DNA of 64,000 bases from Azospirillum sp. TSA2s (GTDB lineage: Bacteria; Pseudomonadota; Alphaproteobacteria; Azospirillales; Azospirillaceae): contig NZ_CP039649.1 of the NCBI RefSeq assembly GCF_004923315.1, positions 186,001-250,000 on the forward strand, read 5' to 3'. The position numbers were made by a program, and so were the translations under genes. This document shows, in pieces, positions 1 to 8,241 of the stretch. A model generated the notes under the pieces. It was not told the DNA's origin, did not search any database, and worked only from the letters and a program-made list of their open reading frames with translations. Positions within the stretch are counted from its first letter, which is position 1, and each line of letters begins with the position of its first letter.

Positions 1-192
1 CTCGTCCACCGCGACCAGGGCGACGCGGCCGTCGCCATAGGCCTCCCGCACCCGCTCCACCGTCGGCGCCTGCGCGGCCCAGGCCTCCACCTGCTCGGGG
101 CTGTAGAATCGCCGGCCGATGCCGCGGACGGAGCGGGCATAGATCTCCGCCAGAACCGGGGCGTCCGACGGTCGGTAGTCTCTGATCCTCAT
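1..192 (-). CDS. GNAT-family N-acetyltransferase, N-terminal part
   Basis: Only the first 64 codons are in the window; the gene continues past the left edge. The protein starts MRIRDYRPSDAPVLAEIYAR and continues with a Tyr-Ser-Pro-Glu-Gln stretch, the usual opening of GNAT acetyltransferases (beta-1, alpha-1). These enzymes move an acetyl group from acetyl-CoA to an amine. The acetyl-CoA loop lies beyond the window, so neither activity nor substrate can be judged. The ATG at 192 follows a purine-rich stretch on the minus strand. Confidence 0.7.
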   Translation of the reverse strand, partial: MRIRDYRPSDAPVLAEIYARSVRGIGRRFYSPEQVEAWAAQAPTVERVREAYGDGRVALVAVDE

Positions 193-223
193 CTGCCCCT
201 TCTTTCGGCCCATCTTCAGGCGG

Positions 224-1369
224 TCACTTCGCCGGCGCCAGCCTCAGGACCACGCCGTCGGCGGCATCGGTGATGACATAGAGGGCGTCGTCCGGTCCCT
301 GTGCCACATCGCGGATGCGCGCGTCGAGCGGAATGCGCTCCACTTCCTTCGCGCTGCTGCCGTCGATGGCGACGCGCACCAGTCCCCTGGCGCTCAGGCC
401 GCCGAGCAAAGCGCTGCCCTGCCAGTCGCGGAACAGCCCGCCGGTGTAGAAAACCATGCCTGAGGGCGAGATCACCGGCGTCCAATGGACCGCCGCATCG
501 GCGAAGTCCTTGCGGGTCGGGGGATCGGGGATGTCGCGGCCGTCGTAATGCTTGCCCCAGCTGACCACCGGCCAGCCGTAATTCCTGCCGGCTTCCGGCC
601 GGTTCAACTCGTCGCCGCCCAGCGGTCCCATCTCGCCGATCCATAGCGAGCCGCTGCGCGGGTCGATGGCCGCCGCCTCGATGTTGCGGTGGCCGTAGGA
701 CCAGATGGCGCCGGCCGTCTTGCCCTCGCCGGCGAAGGGGTTGTCCTTCGGCAGCGAGCCGTCGCGGTTCAGCCGGACCACCTTCCCCAGCGTGTTGTCG
801 CGCTTCTGCGCCGGGTCGAACTTGTAGCGTTCTCCCAGCGTCAGGAAGATGTGGCCGTCGGGGGCGAAGGCGATGCGGGTGCCGAAATGGTTGCCGCCGT
901 CCACCTTAGGCGACTGGCGGAAGATGACCTGGAAATCCTCGATTCCGCTTTCGCCCAGCGTGCCGCGTCCCAGCGCCGTCCCGGTGGTCCCGTTCTCGCC
1001 CGGCTCGGCATAGGCGAGATAGACGGTGCGGTTGCGGGCAAAATCCGGATCGGCCGCCACGTCCATCAGCCCGCCCTGGCCCTGGGCGAAGACTTTCGGC
1101 GTGCCGGCCAGCGGCGGGGACAGAGAGCCGTCGCGCGCCATGATCCGCAGCCGCCCCGGCTTCTCCGTAACCAGCGCCCGGCCGTCCGGCAGGAAATCGA
1201 TTCCCCAGGGCCGCTCCAGCCCGTCGGCGAAGCGGCTGACCTCCACCGGCCCGGCACTGGTCGGAACGGTCTTGACCGCCTGCGCCAGGGCAGGGCCGGT
1301 GGCGAAAAGACCGGCGGCAACAAGGGCGGCAACAGGGCTTGGGGCCGACAGGGTCAGGGTGCTGCGCAT
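224..1369 (-). CDS. PQQ-dependent soluble aldose sugar dehydrogenase, exported
   Basis: This 381-residue protein resembles the YliI/Asd family of periplasmic PQQ sugar dehydrogenases, which oxidise aldoses to lactones. A signal peptide covers about residues 1-28 (MRSTLTLS, an Ala/Val-rich core, then GPALAQA). Family blocks follow in order: ERPWGIDFLPDGRALVTEKPG, GQGGLMDVAADPDF, GGNHFGTRIAFAPDG with the expected His, YGHRNIEAAAIDP, and GEMGPLGGDELN. The ATG at 1369 is chosen because GGAGG lies just upstream and it leads directly into the signal peptide; the frame stays open upstream but has no leader-like sequence. The gene is divergent from the kinase at 1586. Whether the enzyme is active depends on PQQ synthesis genes that are not in the window. 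Confidence 0.85.
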   Translation of the reverse strand: MRSTLTLSAPSPVAALVAAGLFATGPALAQAVKTVPTSAGPVEVSRFADGLERPWGIDFLPDGRALVTEKPGRLRIMARDGSLSPPLAGTPKVFAQGQGGLMDVAADPDFARNRTVYLAYAEPGENGTTGTALGRGTLGESGIEDFQVIFRQSPKVDGGNHFGTRIAFAPDGHIFLTLGERYKFDPAQKRDNTLGKVVRLNRDGSLPKDNPFAGEGKTAGAIWSYGHRNIEAAAIDPRSGSLWIGEMGPLGGDELNRPEAGRNYGWPVVSWGKHYDGRDIPDPPTRKDFADAAVHWTPVISPSGMVFYTGGLFRDWQGSALLGGLSARGLVRVAIDGSSAKEVERIPLDARIRDVAQGPDDALYVITDAADGVVLRLAPAK

Positions 1370-1497
1370 CACGATCCTCCGGTTTCTATTGGTTGTGGTT
1401 GGCCTTGTAGGTGGGGGTGCCGAACCGGCGGCCAAGGCCGGCCGCTCCGAAAGACTTCGATGCCGCCACCGCGAAAAAGGGCATCGACGAAATTCGT

Positions 1498-1509
1498 CAC
1501 AACATTGTG
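1498..1509. promoter_or_regulatory. small inverted repeat in the divergent gap
   Basis: CACAA-CA-TTGTG is a perfect inverted repeat in the 216-bp gap between the divergent sugar dehydrogenase and histidine kinase genes. A looser inverted repeat (TTCGATGCC / GGCATCGA) lies just to its left. The site could be an operator for either gene, but no regulator can be named and a 12-bp repeat may be chance. Confidence 0.25.
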
Positions 1510-1585
1510 CGCATACCCCGGTCATCCGAATCCGGATCCCGGCTGTTATCCCTTCCGTTGTGTGGTCGGGAACAGGGCACGGGGT

Positions 1586-2617
1586 ATGGAAAGCATCTTG
1601 CGCCGGCTGAGTTCCAATTTGCCGGACGTAGTCTGGGCACAGTATGGAATCACGCTGCTGCTGATCGGGCTGACGGCGCTGCTGCGCTATGCGCTCGATC
1701 CACTGCTGTTCAAATACCCGTTCCTAGTCTTCATCCCGACCATCTTCGTCATCTCGCTGCTGTTCGACCGCGGGTCGGGCTATCTGTCCGTGGCCCTGTC
1801 CGGGCTGTGTTCTGCCTGGTTCTTCATGAAGCCGGAATGGCAGCTGTGGATCGCCGAGCCGGGCGACCGGCTGGCCTTCCTCATCTATATGGCGCTGGGC
1901 TTCGGGATCGCCGGCGGAGCCAACGCTTTGCGTCGGGCGAACGAGCAGCTGCGTCTGTCCTGGGACCAGCTTTCCGCCGCCAATGCGGAAAAGGACCTGA
2001 TGCTGCACGAGATCCATCACCGGATCCGCAACGACCTGCAGCAGATCTGCGCCCAGCTGACACTCGCGGCCCACAAGTCGGGGACCGGGCAGGACATCGT
2101 CAACGGCACCATCGAGCGGATCGGCGTGCTGTCCCGCGTCTATGTCCGCCTGCGCCGGGTGGAGGGCGTCAACATCGTCGGTTCCAGGGACTTCCTGGAA
2201 AGCTTGGTGGAGGACATCCAGCTCGGCGTCATCGGGGTCCGGCCGGTTGCGGTCAGCGCGGAGGTGGACGACGTCGACCTCGACATGGGCGTCGCCGTGG
2301 CGGTCGGCACCGTCGCCAACGAGCTGATCACCAACGCGCTGAAATACGCCTTCCCCGACGGCCGATCCGGCCGCATCGACCTGTCCTTCCGCAAGGAGGA
2401 GACGGAGTGCGTGCTGCGCGTCTGCGACGACGGTGTGGGCATCCTGTCCGACCGGCCGCAGGGAACCGGGCTGGGCGGCCGGATCATGCGTCAGCTTGCC
2501 ATGCAGCTGCGCGGCAGCCTCGACCTCGAACCCCGGCCGGAACAGGGACTGAAGGTCACCCTGCGCTTTCCCTGCTGCAGGGAGGCATTGCCGGACGACA
2601 GGCCCGCCGCCTCATGA
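1586..2617 (+). CDS. HisKA_2-type membrane histidine kinase with DUF4118-like sensor
   Basis: This is a 343-residue sensor kinase. About residues 20-115 form three or four membrane segments like the DUF4118 sensor of KdpD-like kinases. A short coiled linker leads to the HisKA_2 box LMLHEIHHRIRNDLQQI near residues 138-153, where the phospho-accepting His lies. The ATP-binding region follows with NELITNALKYAF (N box), CDDGVGIL (G1) and GTGLGGRIM (G2). Kinases of this class often act in general stress or light signalling with PhyR-type or stand-alone receivers. No response regulator lies beside it, so it looks orphan. The ATG at 1586 is chosen because the conserved protein starts there; the upstream open frame overlaps the neighbouring gene's strand and has no family resemblance. 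Confidence 0.8.
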   Translation: MESILRRLSSNLPDVVWAQYGITLLLIGLTALLRYALDPLLFKYPFLVFIPTIFVISLLFDRGSGYLSVALSGLCSAWFFMKPEWQLWIAEPGDRLAFLIYMALGFGIAGGANALRRANEQLRLSWDQLSAANAEKDLMLHEIHHRIRNDLQQICAQLTLAAHKSGTGQDIVNGTIERIGVLSRVYVRLRRVEGVNIVGSRDFLESLVEDIQLGVIGVRPVAVSAEVDDVDLDMGVAVAVGTVANELITNALKYAFPDGRSGRIDLSFRKEETECVLRVCDDGVGILSDRPQGTGLGGRIMRQLAMQLRGSLDLEPRPEQGLKVTLRFPCCREALPDDRPAAS

Positions 2618-2650
2618 AAAGAGGGGTCGCGCCACCATGGGCGCGACCCC
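2617..2650 (-). terminator. Rho-independent terminator of groESL
   Basis: An 11-bp perfect stem (GGGGTCGCGCC against GGCGCGACCCC, 6-nt loop) lies between the convergent kinase and groEL genes. Read on the minus strand it is followed by CTCTTTTC, so it ends groEL transcripts better than those from the kinase. Confidence 0.7.
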
Positions 2651-2694
2651 GTCCAGGGAACATCCAGACTGCAGGCGATGTGCGGCCGTCCGGA

Positions 2695-4320
<1,626 letters not shown>

Positions 4321-4338
4321 GGTCCTGTTCCTCCCCTA

Positions 4339-4656
4339 TCACGCGGCCTTCTTGGCGGGTTCGGCGGCACCCTCGATCACGCCGAGGATGTCGCTCTCCT
4401 TCATGATCAGGAGATCCTCGCCGTCGATCTTCACCTCGGTGCCGGACCATTTGCCGAACAGCACGCGGTCGCCGGGCTTCACGTCGAGGGCGATCAGCTT
4501 GCCGGCCTCGTCCCGCGCGCCCGCACCGACGGCGATGACCTCGCCCTCCTGCGGCTTTTCCTTGGCGGTGTCGGGGATGATGATGCCGCCCTTCGTCCTG
4601 GTGTCGGATTCGACGCGGCGGACCAGAACGCGGTCGTGAAGCGGTTTGAACTTCAT
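4339..4656 (-). CDS. groES: 10-kDa co-chaperonin GroES
   Basis: This 105-residue protein caps the GroEL chamber. It shows MKFKPLHDRVLVRRVES at the start, the mobile loop TKGGIIIPDTAKEKP (residues 20-35), and VKPGDRVLFGKWSGTEVKIDG. It is slightly longer than the usual 95-97 residues because of an Ala/Lys tail (EGAAEPAKKAA). The ATG at 4656 has GGAGTG about 8 bases upstream; the longer frame to 4704 has no family resemblance. It is the first gene of groES-groEL. No CIRCE element (the HrcA target) is visible upstream. Confidence 0.97.
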   Translation of the reverse strand: MKFKPLHDRVLVRRVESDTRTKGGIIIPDTAKEKPQEGEVIAVGAGARDEAGKLIALDVKPGDRVLFGKWSGTEVKIDGEDLLIMKESDILGVIEGAAEPAKKAA

Positions 4657-4733
4657 GGTGTGACACTCCTTGAGCGTAAGCGAATGTCTGTCTTTCCCAA
4701 GCACGCCCGAATGGGCCGCGCTTTCGGTTGGGA

Positions 4734-4762
4734 AATTTACTCAGGCTGTTTTGGTCGTCAAG
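4734..4762 (-). promoter_or_regulatory. promoter of groES-groEL (proximal copy)
   Basis: On the minus strand CTTGAC is followed by 17 bases and TAAATT. Its downstream edge lies about 78 bp before the groES ATG. The extended form CTTGACG-N10-CCTGASTAAATTT recurs exactly 300 bp further upstream. CTTG at -35 suits both the housekeeping sigma factor and RpoH of alphaproteobacteria; the -10 is nearer the housekeeping type. The assignment rests on sequence match and position alone. Confidence 0.55.
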
Positions 4763-4880
4763 GGGATTTTTGGAGAAGAAGTTCGGGGATTTTCTTGTCA
4801 TATTCAGCCAACGACAAGCGCCCGTGGCCGCTGGTGCCGGCACGGGGCGAGATGGTTTCTCAGTTTTTCTTGAAGTCTTC

Positions 4881-4946
4881 TCAGGCGGGCGCCGACTCCG
4901 GCCGAACTTGGTGGGGTGGGGCGCGCAAGAGTCTGGTCGTCGGCAT
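4881..4946 (-). CDS. candidate 21-codon leader peptide upstream of groES
   Basis: Between the two tandem promoters a short minus-strand frame starts MPTTRLLRAPP and is rich in Arg and Pro. Its ATG has GGAGG nine bases upstream, an unusually good ribosome-binding site for a chance frame. If transcribed from the distal promoter it would lie in the long groES leader. No family is recognised, and the frame may be spurious. Confidence 0.2.
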   Translation of the reverse strand: MPTTRLLRAPPHQVRPESAPA

Positions 4947-5006
4947 CGCACACATCCTCCGCAGAGCAACATGCAGGACACGGTCTTCGGGCGCGCCGGG
5001 ATCCTG

Positions 5007-5023
5007 CGGGGTGAGGCACCCCG
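5007..5023. promoter_or_regulatory. palindrome just downstream of the distal groES-side promoter
   Basis: CGGGGTG-AGG-CACCCCG is a 7-bp perfect inverted repeat. It would occupy about +4 to +20 of a transcript starting from the promoter at 5034-5062. It could be an operator or a 5' hairpin stabilising the RNA. No T-run follows, so a terminator is unlikely. Confidence 0.4.
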
Positions 5024-5033
5024 GCGCGGGCAA

Positions 5034-5062
5034 AATTTAGTCAGGCCCGGGCGAGCGTCAAG
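5034..5062 (-). promoter_or_regulatory. second promoter-like element, 300 bp upstream of the first
   Basis: CTTGAC-N17-TAAATT is repeated here with the same flanks (CTTGACG-N10-CCTGACTAAATTT) as the element at 4734-4762. The copies are exactly 300 bp apart and face the same way. The 271 bp between them (4763-5033) hold only a candidate short frame and a palindrome. The element may give a long-leader groES transcript or a separate small RNA. Confidence 0.45.
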
Positions 5063-5087
5063 ATGGGGCGGCGAGACCGTCGGCAGC

Positions 5088-5116
5088 TTGTTCGTCAGTA
5101 CCGCCCGTGATACTAT
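5088..5116 (+). promoter_or_regulatory. promoter of hicAB, apparently leaderless
   Basis: TTGTTC, 17 bases, then TACTAT. The last base of the -10 is only 6 bases before the hicA ATG at 5123, and there is no Shine-Dalgarno sequence between them. A normal start point would place the first transcribed base at or next to the A of the ATG, giving a leaderless mRNA. Confidence 0.55.
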
Positions 5117-5122
5117 CCAGCC

Positions 5123-5401
5123 ATGACTCAGACGGACAAGATCCTCGCCCGCATGAAGAACAATCCGCGGGGTTGGCGGATCGAGGATCTTGAGGCTGTC
5201 GCCCGTGCACAGGGTGTGAATATCCGCAAACCCTCCGGCAGCCACGTCATTTTCGACTATTCCGGTATCGTCGAGGCGCCATCCGTTCCCGCTCATCGCC
5301 CGATCAAGCCGGTCTATGTCAAAGCCTTCCTCGCCTTCATCGAAGCCGTCCGGGAACGGCAGGCGACGGAGCAGCGCGAAGCACAGGAGAATGACCGATG
5401 A
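5123..5401 (+). CDS. hicA: HicA-family toxin (mRNA interferase)
   Basis: This 92-residue protein has the HicA dsRNA-binding-like core: NPRGWRIEDLEAVARAQG, then KPSGSHVIFDYSG near residues 37-50 with the catalytic His of the GSH motif. HicA cleaves mRNA when free of HicB. It is longer than typical HicA (about 60-80 residues) because of an extra C-terminal helix rich in Glu and Arg. Its stop overlaps the hicB start by 4 bp (ATGA). The promoter leaves almost no leader, so translation probably starts on a leaderless transcript. Family assignment is good; toxicity is inferred. Confidence 0.8.
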   Translation: MTQTDKILARMKNNPRGWRIEDLEAVARAQGVNIRKPSGSHVIFDYSGIVEAPSVPAHRPIKPVYVKAFLAFIEAVRERQATEQREAQENDR

Positions 5402-5781
5402 AACTCGATTATCCTTTCACCATCCGCCCCCTCAGCGAAGAGGATGGCGGCGGATACCTGATCGAGTTTCCGGATCTTCCCGGCTGCATGTCCGACGGCG
5501 ACTCCATCGAAGAGACGGTTGCCAATGGTGCCGACGCCATGCACGGCTGGATCGAGGCGATGCGCGCCGCCGGGCGGGAGATCCCGCCGCCGTCGGTCGC
5601 CGATGACGCGGCATTCAGCGGCAAGTGGCAGCAGAGGGTGCCGAAATCGCTGCATCGGCGGCTCACCGAACGCGCCGGACGGGAGGGCGTCAGCCTGAAC
5701 ACCCTGGTCGTCTCGCTCCTCTCCGAAGGGTTGGGGCGCCGTGACGGCGCGGGTCCCGACGCCAAAGCTCCCTCCATTTAA
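5398..5781 (+). CDS. hicB: HicB-family antitoxin
   Basis: This 127-residue partner of HicA has the HicB_like fold at residues 1-75 (YPFTIRPLSEEDGGGYLIEF, then PDLPGCMSDGDSIEE and the Ala-rich helix ANGADAMHGWIEAM). A ribbon-helix-helix-like DNA-binding end follows near residues 85-115 (VPKSLHRRLTERAGREGVSL, NTLVVSLLSEGL). HicB binds HicA and usually represses the operon through the C-terminal domain. Toxin-first order is normal for hicAB. The 133 bp after it hold no visible terminator. Confidence 0.85.
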   Translation: MKLDYPFTIRPLSEEDGGGYLIEFPDLPGCMSDGDSIEETVANGADAMHGWIEAMRAAGREIPPPSVADDAAFSGKWQQRVPKSLHRRLTERAGREGVSLNTLVVSLLSEGLGRRDGAGPDAKAPSI

Positions 5782-5914
5782 TCTGCATCAACGCGGGCTC
5801 CCTCCCCGCCGTGCCAGATTGGACGGTGTGAAGCACAGCGCCGGCCGCGGGCCGTTTGCGATGTTTGCGCGACGCAGCCCCTCGACCGGCGGCCACCATC
5901 CAGGGGAGGACGCC

Positions 5915-6991
5915 ATGGTCATGATGAAAGCGGCGGTGTTCGTCGAACCGGGCCGCATCGTGCTGGACGACAAGCCGGTCCCCGACGTCGGACCGCTCGA
6001 CGCGCTGATCCGCATCACCACGACGACGATCTGCGGCACCGACATCCACATCCTGAAGGGCGAATATCCGGTCAATCGCGGCCTGACCATCGGCCATGAG
6101 CCGGTCGGCATCATCGAAAAGCTGGGCTCCGCCGTCACCGGCTACCAGGAAGGGCAGCGGGTGATCGCCGGGGCCATCACCCCCAGCGGCCACAGCAACG
6201 CCTGCCTGTGCGGCTGCCATTCCCAGGACGGCGCCGGCACCAGGCATGGCTGGAAGCCGCTGGGCGGCTGGCGCTTCGGCAACAGCATCGACGGCGCCCA
6301 GGCCGAATATCTGCTGGTGCCCGACGCGATGACCAACCTCGCCCCCGTCCCCGACGGGCTGACGGACGAGGAGGTGCTGATGTGCCCCGACATCATGTCC
6401 ACCGGCTTCGCCGGGGCGGAGCGCGGCAACATCCGCATCGGCGACACGGTGGCGGTGTTCGCGCAGGGCCCCATCGGCCTCTGTGCCACCGCCGGGGCCA
6501 AGCTGAAGGGCGCCACCACCATCATCGGCGTCGACACCGTGCCGGCGCGGCTGGAGATGGCGCGGCGCATGGGGGCCGACCATGTGGTGGATTTCCGCAG
6601 TGTCGATCCGGTGGAGGAGATCATGCGCCTCACCGACGGCCGCGGCGTCGATGTCGCCATCGAGGCGCTGGGCACCCAGGCGACGTTCGAGGCGGCCTTG
6701 CGCGTCCTGCGGCCCGGCGGCACGCTGTCCAGCCTCGGCGTCTATTCCGGCGACCTGCGCCTGCCGCTGGGGCCGTTCGCGGCAGGGCTGGGCGACCACA
6801 CCATCGTCACTTCGCTCTGCCCCGGCGGCAAGGAGCGGATGCGCCGGCTGCTTGGCGTCGTCGCCTCCGGCCGCGTCGACCTGAAGCCGCTGGTCACCCA
6901 CCGCTTCACGTTGGACCAGATAGAGGCGGCCTATGAGTTGTTCGGCCACCAGCGCGACGGCGTGCTGAAGGTGGCGATCACGCCGAACTGA
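5915..6991 (+). CDS. zinc-dependent alcohol dehydrogenase, isopropanol-dehydrogenase type
   Basis: This 358-residue medium-chain dehydrogenase oxidises a (probably secondary) alcohol with NAD(P). Zinc-site residues are visible: Cys in TICGTDIHI near residue 40, GHEPVG near 62, and Asp in CPDIMSTGF near 150. The ligand pattern Cys/His/Asp, the segment SLCPGGKERM and the overall length match the Clostridium beijerinckii / Thermoanaerobacter alcohol dehydrogenases. A Rossmann region covers about 165-300 (AQGPIGLCATAGAKLKGA, then GVDTVPARLE). The ATG at 5915 has AGGGGAGGA upstream; two more in-frame ATGs follow within 10 bases. It stands alone and is convergent with the next gene. Confidence 0.85.
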   Translation: MVMMKAAVFVEPGRIVLDDKPVPDVGPLDALIRITTTTICGTDIHILKGEYPVNRGLTIGHEPVGIIEKLGSAVTGYQEGQRVIAGAITPSGHSNACLCGCHSQDGAGTRHGWKPLGGWRFGNSIDGAQAEYLLVPDAMTNLAPVPDGLTDEEVLMCPDIMSTGFAGAERGNIRIGDTVAVFAQGPIGLCATAGAKLKGATTIIGVDTVPARLEMARRMGADHVVDFRSVDPVEEIMRLTDGRGVDVAIEALGTQATFEAALRVLRPGGTLSSLGVYSGDLRLPLGPFAAGLGDHTIVTSLCPGGKERMRRLLGVVASGRVDLKPLVTHRFTLDQIEAAYELFGHQRDGVLKVAITPN

Positions 6992-7016
6992 CGGCGGTCG
7001 CGACGCCGGTCTCCTC

Positions 7017-8231
7017 CTATGCGCGCCCTCCCACGCCTCGTTTGTAGACGACCAGGAAGGCGACGGCGGCGAGGAAAGGCAGCCCGGCGTCGCGCAGGTC
7101 GTTGTTGAGGTGGAGCATGGCGGCATAGAGACCGATGCCGGTCACCGCGATCGTCGGCAGCAGGGCGTCGGCGATGCCCAGGATGCCGCGGCCGTCCAGC
7201 CAGGCTCCCACCGCCAGGGTCGCGCGGACCAGCGCGATCAGGATGAGGAAGGCGATGCCGGCCAGCAGGACATATTCCAGGGTGATCGCCGCCGGCAGAT
7301 AGACGGCGGGAACCGATCCAGCAAGGACCGGAGACAGCGCGCCATGCGCCGACCTCACCGCGGCGACGGCGAAGTAATGCAGCGCGGTCGCCAGCAGCAG
7401 ATTGCCGGACAGCAGGTCCACGGTCCGCCAGGACAGGAAGGCCGGCCAATGGACGCGGTCGAGGGCGAGGAACGCCAGCGCGGTCGCGCTGCCGAACAGC
7501 AGCGCATAATCGGGCGACAGCGGCCATTTCGACAGTCTGTGCCCGAGGATCAGGATGTCGAACAGCGCCACCGACAACCCGAGCAGGGCGATGACCGCGG
7601 TGCGGGAGGACTGCCGGTGATGGGCGAACATCCGCCCGGCGACGACGAAGAGGATCCAGGGAAACACCGGAAACCAGCCCGGAAACGGCGACGCGAACAG
7701 GTCGTAGACGTAGGGGAGCGGAAGGACGACCCAGGCGCCGCACAGCGCAAGAAGGAAAAGGGCGATGAACACCCGGTTGGCGGCGCCGACACTGGCGTGG
7801 ATGTCGAACAGAAGCCGGGCGGCGAAGAGAAACATGAAGAAGTCGCTGGTGAACGGGTTCTTCTCCTGGTACAGGCCGTGGATGGCCGCCAGGATGAACA
7901 GCTTCAGATGGCCTTCGATCCGCCGGGCCAGCGGCTTTCTCAGAAAATGATCAAGCGTCATTCCGAAGGCGAAGAAGAACATCACCGGCGCCAGTTCGAA
8001 TACGAACTGCAGGACGTTGACGAGGTGGTCGGCGTCCTTGATCGTGCGGCCCCAATGGGCCGCCACCATGAAGACAAGGGCGGTGACGCGGATGACGTCC
8101 AGGCTTCTGTCCCTGGCCGGCTGCGGGGTCGGCATCAGCATAGGGTCACTCCCAGGCAAGGGCGGAGCCGTGGTCCGGCCTGTCGTGGCGAGGGTTTCGA
8201 TCGTGCTGGCTGGAATCCGGTGCTCGCTCAT
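7017..8231 (-). CDS. multi-pass membrane protein, acyltransferase-like (DUF1624/heparan acetyltransferase type)
   Basis: This 404-residue protein has about ten hydrophobic segments. The first follows RDRSLDVIRVTALVFMVAAH near residues 38-57. This motif (Arg, Asp, Arg, a helix, then His) opens the membrane acetyltransferases of the DUF1624/HGSNAT and Acyltransferase_3 groups, which modify glycans with acyl groups across the membrane. The gene starts 10 bp after the stop of the glycosyltransferase-like gene upstream, so the two are probably translated together and may act on the same glycan or lipid. The ATG at 8231 is preferred over the in-frame extension, which overlaps that gene. The substrate is unknown. 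Confidence 0.55.
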   Translation of the reverse strand: MSEHRIPASTIETLATTGRTTAPPLPGSDPMLMPTPQPARDRSLDVIRVTALVFMVAAHWGRTIKDADHLVNVLQFVFELAPVMFFFAFGMTLDHFLRKPLARRIEGHLKLFILAAIHGLYQEKNPFTSDFFMFLFAARLLFDIHASVGAANRVFIALFLLALCGAWVVLPLPYVYDLFASPFPGWFPVFPWILFVVAGRMFAHHRQSSRTAVIALLGLSVALFDILILGHRLSKWPLSPDYALLFGSATALAFLALDRVHWPAFLSWRTVDLLSGNLLLATALHYFAVAAVRSAHGALSPVLAGSVPAVYLPAAITLEYVLLAGIAFLILIALVRATLAVGAWLDGRGILGIADALLPTIAVTGIGLYAAMLHLNNDLRDAGLPFLAAVAFLVVYKRGVGGRA

Positions 8232-8241
8232 GACCGGCCCC

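Noticed and set aside
4657..4763. A CIRCE/HrcA operator before groES.
   Set aside because: No TTAGCACTC-N9-GAGTGCTAA or close variant is present.
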